A stretch of DNA of 64,000 nt from positions 1,346,001 through 1,410,000 of the forward strand of contig CP124756.1 of NCBI GenBank assembly GCA_029972225.1, in the 5' to 3' direction. The position numbers were made by a program, and so were the translations under genes. Source of the DNA: Candidatus Thiothrix putei (GTDB taxonomy: Bacteria; Pseudomonadota; Gammaproteobacteria; Thiotrichales; Thiotrichaceae). Shown piece after piece: positions 34,045 to 46,669 of this stretch; the first letter of the stretch is position 1; the number at the start of each line of letters is the position of its first letter. Under the pieces are notes generated by a model. That model ran no database searches, had not been told where the DNA came from, and was given only the letters and a program-made list of their open reading frames with translations.

Positions 34045-34671
34045 AAACCAATCATATCAGCGGCTTTGGTGTTTCCACGGCTGTGCATATTGGGTTGGCG
34101 TTATTGCTAATGCCGCTCCTGTTTGCCGCAATCTAAGCCTAAACCCAAGGAAAAGCCGAAACCGGAAAAGAAGGTGGAAAAACCCTTGCCCAAACCTAAG
34201 CCAGAAAAGGATTTGCGTAAGGAGCAAGAGGAGCGCGAACGCCGCGAGGAGGCGCGTCGTGAGCGGGAAGAGCAGCAACGCCAACAGGAAATGCGCGAAC
34301 AGCAACAGCGTGAAGCCGCCGAGCGTCAAGCACGTCAACAGGCGCAACAAGAAGCCGCTGCGCGTGCGGCAGCACAGGCTCAAAACGAAGTGCCGGTGAT
34401 TACCAACCCGCGTTACCGCCGCCCACCGCGCCCACCGGAGTATCCACGCCGTGCGCTGGAATCGGGTACGGAAGGCACTACCATTGTACGTGCTAACGTT
34501 AGCCCCAGTGGTAGCGTGATAGCTGCCAGAGTTCAGAAATCCTCTGGTAATGACTCACTGGATTCTGCTGCGGTCAAAGCGGTTCGCGGTTGGAGCTTTG
34601 TACCGGCGACCCGTGGTGGGCAAAGCATCGAATCCATCGTGCAAGTACCGGTCAATTTCAGAATCAATTGA
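34041..34671 (+). pseudogene. tonB: TonB, frameshifted after the membrane anchor
   Basis: ATG 34041 gives MKTNHISGFGVSTAVHIGLA and the rest of a membrane anchor, then stops at about 34136. The Pro/Lys-rich linker (KPKEKPKPEKKVEKPLPKPK), a Glu/Gln/Arg-rich segment and the C-terminal TonB domain (YPRRALESGTEGTTIVRANV, SSGNDSLDSAAVKAVRGWSF, VQVPVNFRIN) follow in another frame. Comparison with the intact TonB at 37886 suggests that a short stretch after the anchor was lost. The cytoplasmic side cannot be linked to the periplasmic domain unless a shift occurs. Confidence 0.85.
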
Positions 34672-34682
34672 GGAGAACTCTC

Positions 34683-34874
34683 GTGAAATCATTAGCCAAA
34701 GCCTGGCAAACGTGTATAGCCATTACCTTAAGCGGCATGTTGGGGGCTTGTGCTAACGATCCTGTAAAGGAACAAGCTGCGGGTGCTAAACCGATCAACT
34801 ACGGGTGTTCGGGAACGTCGATGAACGATTGCATGACATTTCATTCGCCCACCAGCCCAGCGGTGAAACGTTAG
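34683..34874 (+). CDS. Small lipoprotein
   Basis: A 63-residue product from GTG 34683, with a signal peptide ending in the lipobox MLGAC (Cys near 23) and a short mature part with YGCSGTSMNDC. A GAGGAG ribosome site lies right after the tonB stop. Function unknown; its place suggests the iron-uptake operon. Confidence 0.65.
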   Translation: MKSLAKAWQTCIAITLSGMLGACANDPVKEQAAGAKPINYGCSGTSMNDCMTFHSPTSPAVKR

Positions 34875-34947
34875 CGTGTAGTGTTATTTGTGTCTGTTGC
34901 GTGCTTCAGGCATCCTGTTAATTCTATTGATTATCAGGAACTGAGCA

Positions 34948-35573
34948 ATGGAAACCATCAACAGCCAGCGCCGTCAGGTATTACTGTCAATGGGCGCAGG
35001 CGGAGTTGCTTGGCTGGCATGGCGTGCCACATGGCAACCCGCCAGTGCTGCCACTCCACCCGCCTGTGTCATTACCCCCGAACAAATGGAAGGCCCGTAT
35101 TTCGTTGATGAAATGCTCAACCGTACCGACATCCGCACCGATCCCACCGACGGCACAACCGTATCCGGCATTCCCTTGCAACTGCAATTACGTATCCATG
35201 CCGTCAATGGTGCAGCTTGCTCGCCTTTGTCCAGAGCGCTGTAGACATCTGGCACTGCGATGCTAACGGTGTGTATTCCGATGTGGAGGATTCCAGTTTC
35301 AACACCGTTGGCAAGAAATTCCTGCGGGGTTATCAGGTGACAGATGCTGAGGGCAAAGTGACGTTCACCACCATTTACCCCGGCTGGTATCCGGGGCGCA
35401 CCGTGCATATCCACGTCAAAGTCCGGGTAGACACTGCCGACGGTAAGGCGCAGGAATTCACTTCGCAATTGTATTTCGATGATGCTTTTACCGATGAAGT
35501 GTACAAACTTGCGCCGTACAACAGCCGCGAACAATCATTTCTGATAAAAAATAGAATGATATGTTCGTTTTAA
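34948..35573 (+). pseudogene. Secreted intradiol-type dioxygenase, frameshifted
   Basis: Starts with a twin-arginine-like signal (SQRRQVLLSMGAGGVAWLA) and reads CVITPEQMEGPYFVDEMLNR, the intradiol dioxygenase N-terminus. At AACSPL a one-base loss (about 35225-35235) ends the frame; VDIWHCDANGVYSDV, TIYPGWYPGRTVHIHVKVR and LYFDDAFTDEVY follow in another frame. The iron ligands (Tyr in GWYPGR, HIHVK) remain readable. The C-terminus also ends early (FLIKNRMICSF). Confidence 0.85.
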
Positions 35574-35582
35574 TCAGCTTGA

Positions 35583-37832
<2,250 letters not shown>

Positions 37833-37885
37833 GGTTGAGTGAAGGCGGGAGCGGTGTTGCCCAGTCATGGGTGATGCCGCTTTTA

Positions 37886-38650
37886 CTACCAATCCAGTTT
37901 GAAATTCACCTTTAGGGCAAAATCCCACCGTGCTTTGTTAATACTTACCGGAAAGGGTAATGCACCGGATGTGGCATTCACCGCTTGTACTGCTGCTTTA
38001 TCCAGCCATGCATTGCCAGAACTCTGACTCACTCTTGCCCCGGTGATCGTGCCATTCGGCAACATTGTGAAAGAAACTGTCACCGTGCCTTCTACCTCTT
38101 CCTTTATTGCCATACGCGGGTATTGCTTGCGCGTGGCAATGAGGTTTTGCAGTTTTTGGCGGTAAGCGGCTTCGGCAGCGTTGTTATCTGCTACGGGAGC
38201 CGGTTTCGTGGGAACAGACTTGGCTGCTGGTCGCGGGGCAGGTGTTACTGGGTGCGGAACAACAGGGGCAACCGATGCTGAGGCGGCTGGTGGTGATGGA
38301 GTCGGTGACGGCTCGCGTTCGCGTGCGGGCTGTGGTCGGGGCTTGGGTTTGTCGGCTGCCTTTGTCTCTGGTTTAGGTTTAGGCTTTTCGACAGGCTTCT
38401 TTTCTGGTTTGAGTTTAGGTTTTTCGACAGGCTTAGGTTCCGGTTTGGGCAGTTCGGTTACCGCTTGAGGTGCTGGCGATTTTACGGGTGGCAGGGGGGG
38501 CGGAGCAAATTGTGCCAATGACAATGGTATGGGGTGCAGCTCCTCCACCTTTCCCAGCTTATCCTGCCACAGTAACAACGGCAGACTAGCCAGCAATAGG
38601 CTGACATGTACCAAAGCTGAAACGCCAAAACCGGTCAGGTGGTATTTCAC
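37886..38650 (-). CDS. tonB: TonB (second, intact copy)
   Basis: A 254-residue protein: membrane anchor at the N-terminus (YHLTGFGVSALVHVSLLLAS), then PLSLAQFAPPPLPPVKSPAP, a long Pro/Lys linker (about 60-150) and a C-terminal domain (YPRMAIKEEVEGTVTVSFTM, GARVSQSSGNAWLDKAAVQA). The N-terminus resembles that of the broken tonB at 34041, so the two are probably paralogues and this one may serve the ExbB-ExbD pair. Confidence 0.9.
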   Translation of the reverse strand: MKYHLTGFGVSALVHVSLLLASLPLLLWQDKLGKVEELHPIPLSLAQFAPPPLPPVKSPAPQAVTELPKPEPKPVEKPKLKPEKKPVEKPKPKPETKAADKPKPRPQPAREREPSPTPSPPAASASVAPVVPHPVTPAPRPAAKSVPTKPAPVADNNAAEAAYRQKLQNLIATRKQYPRMAIKEEVEGTVTVSFTMLPNGTITGARVSQSSGNAWLDKAAVQAVNATSGALPFPVSINKARWDFALKVNFKLDW

Positions 38651-38666
38651 AATTATTACCCTTTGT

Positions 38667-39665
38667 TCAATCAGCTAAGCGAGCCAATGCCTGTGTGAAT
38701 ACTTCTCTCTCCATGCGCAAAGCCGTGTGTTTTTTCACTAAGGTAAAGACGCCGCATACCTCGTGCCAACCGATGCCTTGCAGCCAGTCCGGTAAGCTCA
38801 CGGTGCCTTGCCCCTTGCGTGGCATGATGTAACACCCTCCTGGGCGGTAAAGCAGGTTGTAAGGTTGATTAGCCCGATGCAACCCTTCAATGATTTCCCA
38901 TGCGGCTTGTGCAGAATCGGCACGCCAGCAGTGCAGCGGGTAGGTTTGTGTGCCGCCGTTATGTTGCCACTGAGCGGCTTCCACCGGAAAGGGTAAGGGG
39001 CGAATAAATCCCTGAAAATGCAAGTGATTGACGGATGCATAAGCCCCAACACTATTAAAGGCGATACCAAAACCCGGTAAGTATGTGGTTGTGTTGGTCG
39101 TCAATGCCATCATGCGTTCATGGTAATGTTGTGTCAGAAATTGCGGCAGGGTGGCGAGTGGCTCAGGCACGATCAGCATGTGCCAAGGTACAAATGAAAA
39201 TTTGTTATACAATACCCGCAAATTCATGCCTTCTGCGATGCCTTCCCACAAGATTTCTGGGCGCAGGAAGGGCTTATTGAAATGAAATTTGTCGACGGCA
39301 AATCCTTGGTACATCTCGCTGAATACCTCACCCGATACGCGTGCAGGGCGCAGACTACGTAATGGATTGATCACCAATTCCCAAGGTTCAACCCGTTCAT
39401 ATTCCCAGTCAGAGAACATCTCAATGCCAGTTTCCAGTAGCGCGGCGAAGGTGGCGACATCATCCACCGGGCCATCAGGCTTGCATTGTTGCAGTTGTGC
39501 AAAGGTCTGGTGCAATGGCTTGTCGAGCCGTTGGCGCAATTCCGCATCCTGCATACTGTTGGCGAGTACCAAAATAAATGCGCCTAAGCCGTCGGGTGTA
39601 AGCATCTGTTGCAAACCATCGGCAAAGCGGGTTTTGAAAGCTTCTGGCGATGTAGTGAAAAGCAT
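38667..39665 (-). CDS. HIT/GalT-superfamily protein (GDP-hexose phosphorylase-like)
   Basis: A 332-residue protein with NKFSFVPWHMLIVPEPLATL and SVNHLHFQGFI, the paired blocks around the H-x-H catalytic site of the HIT/GalT superfamily; proteins of this size resemble GDP-D-glucose phosphorylases. The substrate is not known. The frame extends to 39731, but the extra residues are a Thr-rich run; ATG 39665 has an AAGGTG site. It is 17 bases downstream-facing from tonB on the same strand. Confidence 0.65.
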   Translation of the reverse strand: MLFTTSPEAFKTRFADGLQQMLTPDGLGAFILVLANSMQDAELRQRLDKPLHQTFAQLQQCKPDGPVDDVATFAALLETGIEMFSDWEYERVEPWELVINPLRSLRPARVSGEVFSEMYQGFAVDKFHFNKPFLRPEILWEGIAEGMNLRVLYNKFSFVPWHMLIVPEPLATLPQFLTQHYHERMMALTTNTTTYLPGFGIAFNSVGAYASVNHLHFQGFIRPLPFPVEAAQWQHNGGTQTYPLHCWRADSAQAAWEIIEGLHRANQPYNLLYRPGGCYIMPRKGQGTVSLPDWLQGIGWHEVCGVFTLVKKHTALRMEREVFTQALARLAD

Positions 39666-40992
39666 GAAGGTTGCACCTTGTATGGTCGTGAAAGGGGTGA
39701 TGGTTATGGCGGTGGCTGTTGTTGTTGTCAAGTGTTAAAGCGCTGCTGGGGGTAATGAATCCCTCTTAAACGCATAATACCGGTAGACGGAAAAAATTAC
39801 CCGTTTGCTTGGTATTTTAAAAAATTTAGTAAGAAAAATACTACTACACTGACTATTGGATATTCACAATATAACCAAAGGATAGTGTTATGGAAGAAAA
39901 ACGCTCTTGCTGTTGCGGCGAATTGCCTGCGCTGTGGTGGTGGTTACTGACCTTGTTAGGTTTACCCTTACTGTTTTTACTGATGACAGGTGCACGTCAG
40001 GGAACAGTTGAAGCGGATTTGACAACCCGTGGTACAGCCGCATTGAAGGCTGCGGGTATGGATTGGGCTACAGTCAATCTTGATCAACGAGGGCGTGATG
40101 CCCAACTTAACGGTATGGCAATTTCAGAAGCTGACCGTGATGCAGCGTTTAAGGTTGTCCAAGGTGTTTACGGTGTTCGTGAAGTACAGAACTTAGTTGA
40201 AGTGGCGGCGACGCCTGAACCTGTGGCGACAGCACCCGTCGTTGACCCATTGCCTGTTACCACGCAAGCGTCTGCTGATGCCGCCCAAAGCACACAAACG
40301 GCGCAAGCCCCAGCCGTATTAACGCCTCCAAGCTTTTCCCTTCAAACAATCGACGGTAAAGTGGTTTTGCAAGGTGTGATGGGGTCGCAGCAAGACATTG
40401 ATGCAGCGGTGAGTGCCGCACAAGGCGTGTATGGTGCTGCACAAGTCGATAACCAACTGCAATTGACTGACGGTATTGCGCCTGCTAGTTGGCTGAGTGG
40501 TTTGTCAGGCTTGTTACCTGCTTTGCAAGGTTTGGAAAATGTTGTTCTCAACATATCAGCAGACGGTAATAGCATCAGTGGTCAACTGCCATCGGATGCC
40601 GATAAAGCCACCTTGTTAGCTAAAGCCCAGCAAGTGTTGGGCGATAACTTAACGGATCAGCTTATGGTCGAAGCGTCAGAGCCAACTCAAACGGCTCAAG
40701 CAACAGATGCTGCAAAAGCGGCTGTTCCTGCGCAAGAAGAGCAAGCGGTGATGGATTGCCAGCAGCAACTGAATGATGCCATGCAAGGCAAAACTATCTT
40801 GTTTGAAACCAATAAGTCGGCCATTAAGCGGGACAGTATTGCGTTATTGGATTCCTTGGTTGGAATCGTGTCTTCGTGTAAGGATGTGATTGCCGGTCGT
40901 GGTATTCAAGTGAGTGGGCATACCGATAACGTGGGTAACGATGCTTACAATCAGAAGTTGAGTGAACAACGTGCAGGTGCAGTGAAGGATTA

Positions 40993-42128
40993 TACCAGTC
41001 CGTGCCATAAAATAGTTTTTTTGATCAAGGAAATATGGTTAGATGACTGGTAACAAAAGCAGCCATGAGTAATGTATGACATTAAAAATCACTTTCACTG
41101 AGGATGAGATAGCGGAGCTGTTCTACTGGAAGGAGCGCCATCCTCATCCCAGAGTCCGTAAGAAAATGTCCGTGCTGTACCTGAAATCCCAACAGTTGAC
41201 GCATAAGGAAATCAAACGATTGGAAAGGATTACAGAAGCCACGCTGCTTGCCTACCTAAACGCCTACCTACAACCTAACGGTTTAGAAGCTCTTAAAGAA
41301 ATACGATTCAATAAACCACAGAGTGATTTGATGGCATATAAAGACAAGATTGAAGCCTATTTTCGTGAATATCCCCCCGCAACCAGCAAGGCGGCAGCCG
41401 CTAAGATTGAGGAGCTGACAGGCATCAAACGCAGTGAGGACAGGGTACGTGTCTTTATGAAGAAAATAGGGATGGACATCCATAAAGTGGGGATGATACC
41501 CGCCAAAGCTGATGTGGAAGCACAAGAAAAGTTCCTGGAAAATGAACTAAAACCGCGCATTCAGGAGGCTAAGGAGGGCAAACGCGCCCTTTTTTTGTCG
41601 ATGCCGCCCACTTCGTGTTAGCACCGTTTCTGGGGTTTTTGTGGTCATTTTCCCGCGTATTCATCAAAGCCCCCTGTGGTCGACAACGCTACAACGTATT
41701 GGGCGCACTCAATGCGATAACGCTACAACTCATCACGATCACTAACGACTCCTATATCAACGCTAACAGCGTGTGTGAATTATTGGAAAAAATTGCAGCG
41801 TTAGCACTCAAAATACCGATCACTTTGGTCTTGGATAATGCCAAGTATCAACGCTGTGAAGCCGTGTTTGCCTGTGCGAAAAGGCTCAATATTGAACTAT
41901 TATTTTTACCGACCTATTCACCCAACCTCAATCTGATTGAACGGTTGTGGAAGTTCGTCAAGAAAAAATGCTTGTACTCGAAATACTATGATAAGTTTCC
42001 CGCTTTCAAGGCGGCCATCACCAACTGTCTCGACAAGCTGGATACCGATCACAAGAAAGAACTGACCCAGTTGATGACAACAAATTTTCAAACCTTTAAA
42101 AATGTTCAGGTCTTGACGCTGTAAGGTA
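40993..42128 (+). mobile_element. IS630-type insertion sequence
   Basis: About 1136 bases inserted at a TA, which is duplicated (40991-40992 and 42129-42130), as usual for IS630/Tc1. The ends begin TACC on both sides. It carries one transposase in two frames. The host codon GAT-TAC is restored when the element is removed. Confidence 0.88.
41076..42124 (+). CDS. IS630-family transposase (needs -1 frameshift)
   Basis: The first frame (41076-41621) encodes a helix-turn-helix N-terminus (TFTEDEIAELFYWKERHPHP, KEIKRLERITEATLLAYLNA). At CCCTTTTTTTG (41587-41597) a -1 shift enters the frame that runs to 42124, giving the DDE residues FVDAAHFVLAPF, LVLDNAKYQ and SPNLNLIERLWKFVKKKC. Joined length is about 349 residues, normal. 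The slippery T-run makes programmed frameshifting likely. Confidence 0.88.
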
Positions 42129-42155
42129 TACCTTGTCAAGCAGGGTGTTGATAGT

Positions 42156-43579
42156 GGGTGTGAACAAAAGTGCGGTAAACCTCATGCCGCCTCAGCGGTG
42201 TTTCGCCAATAATGCTTCCATTGCTGGTTTCCCCGCATGACCCTCAACGCCAACATATCCGCCGCATTATCACTTTTCCACCATGCCCCCGATTTTTTTA
42301 AGCGTTGCTGGATGATGTAACGGTGTGCACTTTCTATTTCGCCCGACCCCACGGGCAATCCGAGGGATTTTGCTGTCGGGTAATCCAGTTGCTCAATGCG
42401 GTTGCTCAGGTAACGGTGACAAGCTCGTACTGGGGCGTTACTGTCTTCTACCGTTTCTGCTTCGAGGAAAGGTTTCAGTGTGTCGATGACCGCTTGAGCT
42501 TGACCATCCTGTAGGGCTTTTTTCTGTTTGGCAAACCATTTATCCTTGTCCTTGAGGCATGAACAGCTTGCGGATGCTGCTGATAGGTATTCACAAACAT
42601 GATAAAAATCAATCAGGTAATGTCCTTGTGTGCCAAATTGTTCATCCACTTGACGGTTGATCCAGCTTGCCCCATCACCCACCGCATGGAGGAACGTGCT
42701 TTTTCCAAATCCAGCACGGCAGGCGGTGTCGAATAAGATTTTTCCAGCATCTTCTACCGTGCCACCGAATATTGCGCCAAACGTTGGCGTAGCACTGCCT
42801 TTGGCGTGGGCAAGACACAGGCGGGCTTCTTTCCAGCTTTCCTTTTTGCCTTTGCGCTTGTCGGGGGCTGTTTCGTCAATCTCGACGATGGGGATCATGC
42901 TGCCGTCCATTTCGGCAATGACATAGGCTTTTCCCAACGTGCTTGGATAGTCTTTTATCAACACTTGGGATTCATGGATGCGTTTGGCGTGACCTTCGGT
43001 GATGTGTCGGATGCTGCTGGATGCCAGCCGTATCCCGTAATGTTCTTCTAATTTATCAGGCACTTGAGCAAATGAACAGTCCGCCCCAAAGTCCGTCACC
43101 GCCCGTTGCAGCGGGAGCGAACAGCCTCGGCAAACAACCTCGGCACTCTGGCTAAAGGGGCGGACACGCTTGCCGGGAATCCGGTAGACCGGTTCGCTTA
43201 TGTGGATTTTTCCGTAGGTCGTGTGCCAATGACAGTTTTTTTTCCACTCTTTACATACTTCCCAATGCCTTCTTCACAGGCTGGGGCTGTGCATTTTTCT
43301 ACACGTTTGTTTGCCCATGCAGTGATCGCATCATTTCCCATTTGGCGCAGTTCTTCTATCACCCGCTGTTCGGCGTCTGCTGCTTTGATAATGTCATCAC
43401 CGGCATTTTCAACCACCTCGATTAGCCCTTCCATCCGAGCTTTTAATGCTGGGTTGCGGTTCAAGGCTTCTAAAAGTTTTTGGTCGCGGGAGCTAACTGT
43501 CAACATGGGAAAGTCCTTTTTCTCTGGTTTTAGGGGATGCCATCTTAGTCTACAGGACACCGCACTTTTGTTCACACCC
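42156..43579 (-). mobile_element. ISKra4-type insertion sequence, copy 2
   Basis: 1424 bases, same ends as copy 1 but inverted. The 9-base target duplication GTTGATAGT flanks it (42147-42155 and 43580-43588). It inserted only 25 bases from the IS630 element in the same OmpA-like gene. The encoded proteins are identical to copy 1. Confidence 0.95.
42182..43506 (-). CDS. ISKra4-family transposase, copy 2
   Basis: Same two-frame arrangement as the copy at 26227: first frame from ATG 43506, a -1 shift at a run of eight A (T on this strand, about 43236-43243), second frame ending at 42182. Protein sequences of both frames match copy 1 residue for residue. Confidence 0.88.
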
Positions 43580-43713
43580 GTTGATAGTGCTTTGATCAAG
43601 AGCGCTGGTTTTGGTGAAAGCAAGCCGATTGCTTCAAACGATAATGAAGCTGGGCGCTCGCAGAATCGTCGCATTACCTTTGACATCAACCCTGAGTAAG
43701 GAGGGATAACGTT

Positions 43714-43812
43714 ATGCTGTATTTATTTTCAGAATTGTTCATGTGGCTCTTGCTGACGTTTGTCTTCGGCTTGGTAATGGGTTGGTTTTCACGCTCAGGG
43801 AAAGAGGATTAA
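43714..43812 (+). CDS. 32-residue membrane peptide
   Basis: MLYLFSELFMWLLLTFVFGL then VMGWFSRSGKED: one membrane helix with a charged end. A GAGGGA ribosome site lies 8 bases upstream, and the gene sits 14 bases after the OmpA-like gene's stop and 3 bases before the AHNAK-like gene. Its C-terminal half resembles the anchor of the next protein (GYFLGRFLKS). Translation is likely; function unknown. Confidence 0.6.
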   Translation: MLYLFSELFMWLLLTFVFGLVMGWFSRSGKED

Positions 43813-45082
43813 ATCATGACGATGTTTTTGATACAGGCACTACTGTGGTTGCTCGCGGCTTTTGTGCTGGGATATTTTCTTGGTCGTTTCCTGAAATCCT
43901 TATTGTGCCGCAGGGCTGAGGTGGAAGCACCAGTGTTGCATAATTATCGCCCTATAGATGCGCCTGAAACCTATCGACCGAAAGTGGCGGTTGGTGAGAA
44001 TGGTTCTATGCGTGTGAATGTACCCACCGTAACGACAGTGGTGGGGGGCGCAGCCGCAGCGGTTGGAGCGGTGGTAGCCGCACGTGATAAGTTTGATGCC
44101 AGTGTTGATGTACCGGATGTGTCTTGGAAGAAGCCGGAGGTTAATTTACCGGACGTGTCGTTGAAAGTGCCGGAGATTGATGTGCCAGATGTTTCTCTGA
44201 AAGCACCAGAGGTTGAGCTGCCAGAGGTATCATGGAAAGCGCCAAGCCTTGATGTGCCGGATGTTGAGGTGAGCGTTCCCACGCTGGATTTGAGTGGCGT
44301 TGACCCGCACAAGCCGATCCTTGATTTACCGGAGATGGACGTTGACCTGCCAGCGGTTGATCTCGATATGCCGGATGTGTCTTTGAAAGTACCAGCGGTT
44401 GAGCTGCCAGAAGTTGATCTTGATGTGCCGGATGTGTCTTTGAAAGTACCAGAGGTTGATGTGCCGGATGTCAATGCGGATGTAAACGGTGGTTTGTGGG
44501 ATGCTGCAAAAGCCGCAGTGGTTGCTGCGGGTGCTGGCGTAGCTGCTAAAGTCGCTTTTGCTGCACCGGAGATTGATGTGCCAGAGGTATCATGGAAAGC
44601 GCCAAGCCTTGATGTGCCGGATGTTGAGGTAAATGTTCCCACGTTGGATTTGAGTGGGGTTGACCCGCACAAGCCGATCCCTGATTTACCGGAGATGGAT
44701 ATTGAGCTGCCAGAAGTTGATCTTGGTGTGCCGGATGTGTCCCTGAAAATACCAGAGGTTGATCTGCCAGAAGTTGATCTCGATGTACCGGATGTATCTC
44801 TGAAAACACCAGCGCTTGATCTGCCTGACACTTCATTGCAAGTGCCAGAAGTCGTATTGCCTGATGTCAGTGTGGATGCGGATAGTGGCTTCTTGGATGT
44901 GGTTAAGGCTACCGCTGTTGTAGGTGGTGTGGGTGTATTGGCGAACACTGTTTCCGCTGCTGAAGTTGATCCAGTGGTTGATCAGGCAAGTGATTGGCTT
45001 GAACGCTTAGTGCAACAAGTGAAAGCCGCTTATCACGGGCGTAACCCCCGTGCCGTTAGCCGCTTATGGGGTAGTGACTATC

Positions 45083-46669
45083 GTAACTGTTCACGGAACA
45101 GCTCCCCTTAAGCGGCAAGAAATCCAGTAACCGGATTCAGTACTTGCGGTGGAGGAATCGGCAAACGCACCGTCACTGGTTTTTTGGTCAGTGCCTGCTG
45201 GCACGCCTGGCGGATAATTCGGTAAGCGCTGACACCTAGGCGTTTGCAGGTTTCCACAATAGTCAGTATTAACGGGCGGAATTGGTCGCCCCGGAAAGAT
45301 TGGCTGAAAAAACTGGTCTTACGCCAGATGACATAGGGGCGGATGGCACGTTCGGCGGCATTATTGGTCAGAGGAACACCGGGATGACGCAGAAATGTCC
45401 ATAACATAAGCTCATCATCCAGTAAACGTTGGCACTGGTTGGCGGTTTTAGTGGGCTTATCAGGATGTTGTGCTTGCCGTAAGCCGCTACCTGCCAACAA
45501 TGTCTGGCGGAAGGCTTCGCGGAGTTTATCCATGCGTTGCCGGTAGAGTCTGTCAGCGTAAGCGCCTGCGAGCCTGCGGTTATGTAAGTGGACAATCAGG
45601 CGTGCCAGACGCAGTAAACGTTTCCCTAAGATGCCTGCACGCCCGTAACGTTGTGCCATTTTTTTGAACTTGCGGATGATATGCGCCCAGCACAGTTGCC
45701 GCCGTTCAGTGGGGTGGTGGTTATAGCCGCCGTGCTGGTCGGTCACGAGTATGCCATCGAATGCACCCAACAATTCATCCGCTGCGCCTTTGCCGCGTGA
45801 GTAATGCGTCATGAAGTACACCACCTGTGGCGAACACATCACCCACAACCATTCACGTTCGCGCCCACGGTAGTGACTGGTTTCGTCCGCGTTTACCACC
45901 GGGCTGCTACGCACCGCTTCACCCGCCTGCGCATATAAAGGCGCTAACCAACCGCTGACGGGTGCAGTCGCTTCACTGATCGCACCGCTACTGAAGGATA
46001 ACTGCCATTGTTCTTCCAGCAGTAACTGGATTTGCCGCGTGGATAGGCGGCAAGCCCCGTTCATCAGGGTAATCCAACTGATCAATCCTGCTCCCATCTG
46101 CCCACTGGGGACGTCTTCGGGCAACTCAGCTACCTGACGTTTCCCACAGCAAGTACACGTACCCGCATACAGGCGGTGTTCCGTTACATGGTAAGCGACT
46201 TCCGGCAGGTCAAACACCTGATGACGCTGGCTCGGTGTGGTTTCCATCGCCAGATGACCCCCACAACGGCAACAGCCTTCAGGATAATAGTGCTGGATAG
46301 CGTCCAGCCGCGATTCCTCCACTAAGGCACGTTCATGTTTGCTGTGCCCCGGCTGACCGCCGCGTTTTAGCGCGCTTTTGGGTTTGCGTTCGCGCTGGGC
46401 GCGTTGTTCGGGCGTGTCCCGTGAGGGTGGGTTAGAGGAGTTACTGGAGGAGTCATTCAGGCGTTCTTTTAGTTCTGTCAGTTCCGCTTCCAGTCGTTTG
46501 ACCCGTGCTTGCAAAGCAACCACCAACGTCAGCAGATCACGGTTAAGCTGCTGGGAGGCTGCCAAATCGGTGGGCAACGCAATGTCGGTAAAATCGGTGG
46601 TGATGGTCAGATCGTTCATTCATCAAGCATAGCTCAAGCTGTGGCAGTTGCAAGCTCGTGAACAGTTAC
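45083..46669 (-). mobile_element. IS66-type insertion sequence
   Basis: 1587 bases with inverted ends GTAACTGTTCACG. The target sequence GTGACTATC is duplicated at 45074-45082 and 46670-46678 (8 or 9 bases, depending on where the end is drawn; IS66 normally gives 8). One transposase gene only; no TnpA or TnpB accessory genes. Confidence 0.93.
45108..46619 (-). CDS. IS66-family transposase (TnpC)
   Basis: A 503-residue transposase. A leucine-zipper-like coiled coil (LVVALQARVKRLEAELTELK) is followed by SSSNSSNPPSRDTPEQRAQR, a zinc-binding stretch (CCRCGGHL, CTCCGKRQ), the catalytic region with VVNADETSHYR and ILVTDQHGGYN, and the C-terminal NNAAERAIRPYVIWRK (catalytic Glu). The reading frame is complete. 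Confidence 0.95.
   Translation of the reverse strand: MNDLTITTDFTDIALPTDLAASQQLNRDLLTLVVALQARVKRLEAELTELKERLNDSSSNSSNPPSRDTPEQRAQRERKPKSALKRGGQPGHSKHERALVEESRLDAIQHYYPEGCCRCGGHLAMETTPSQRHQVFDLPEVAYHVTEHRLYAGTCTCCGKRQVAELPEDVPSGQMGAGLISWITLMNGACRLSTRQIQLLLEEQWQLSFSSGAISEATAPVSGWLAPLYAQAGEAVRSSPVVNADETSHYRGREREWLWVMCSPQVVYFMTHYSRGKGAADELLGAFDGILVTDQHGGYNHHPTERRQLCWAHIIRKFKKMAQRYGRAGILGKRLLRLARLIVHLHNRRLAGAYADRLYRQRMDKLREAFRQTLLAGSGLRQAQHPDKPTKTANQCQRLLDDELMLWTFLRHPGVPLTNNAAERAIRPYVIWRKTSFFSQSFRGDQFRPLILTIVETCKRLGVSAYRIIRQACQQALTKKPVTVRLPIPPPQVLNPVTGFLAA

Larger units (their letters stand above)
39890..43699 (+). pseudogene. BON/OmpA-family envelope protein, split by two insertion sequences
   Basis: The 5' part (39890-40992) encodes a Cys-rich N-terminus, a membrane anchor (WWWLLTLLGLPLLFLLMTGA), BON-type domains around DAAFKVVQGVYGVREVQNLV and DAAVSAAQGVYGAAQVDNQL, and an OmpA domain with ILFETNKSAIKRDSIALLDS and VSGHTDNVGNDAYNQKLSEQ. 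An IS630-type element (40993-42128) and an ISKra4-type element (42156-43579) interrupt it. Taking out both with one copy of each target duplication gives 39890-40992 + 42131-42155 + 43589-43699, exactly 413 codons ending NRRITFDINPE. The OmpA domain binds peptidoglycan; as it stands the gene makes a truncated domain. Confidence 0.93.

Noticed and set aside
44100..44860. A tandem DNA repeat that might be a CRISPR array
   Set aside because: Units are of uneven length, remain in one reading frame and have no constant spacers; this is protein-level repetition. No CRISPR array was seen anywhere in the window.
43971..44948. A 325-codon Ser/Thr/Gly-rich frame antisense to the AHNAK-like repeats
   Set aside because: It is produced by the repetitive codons of the sense gene; the repeat pattern makes sense only on the plus strand with its membrane anchor and ribosome site.
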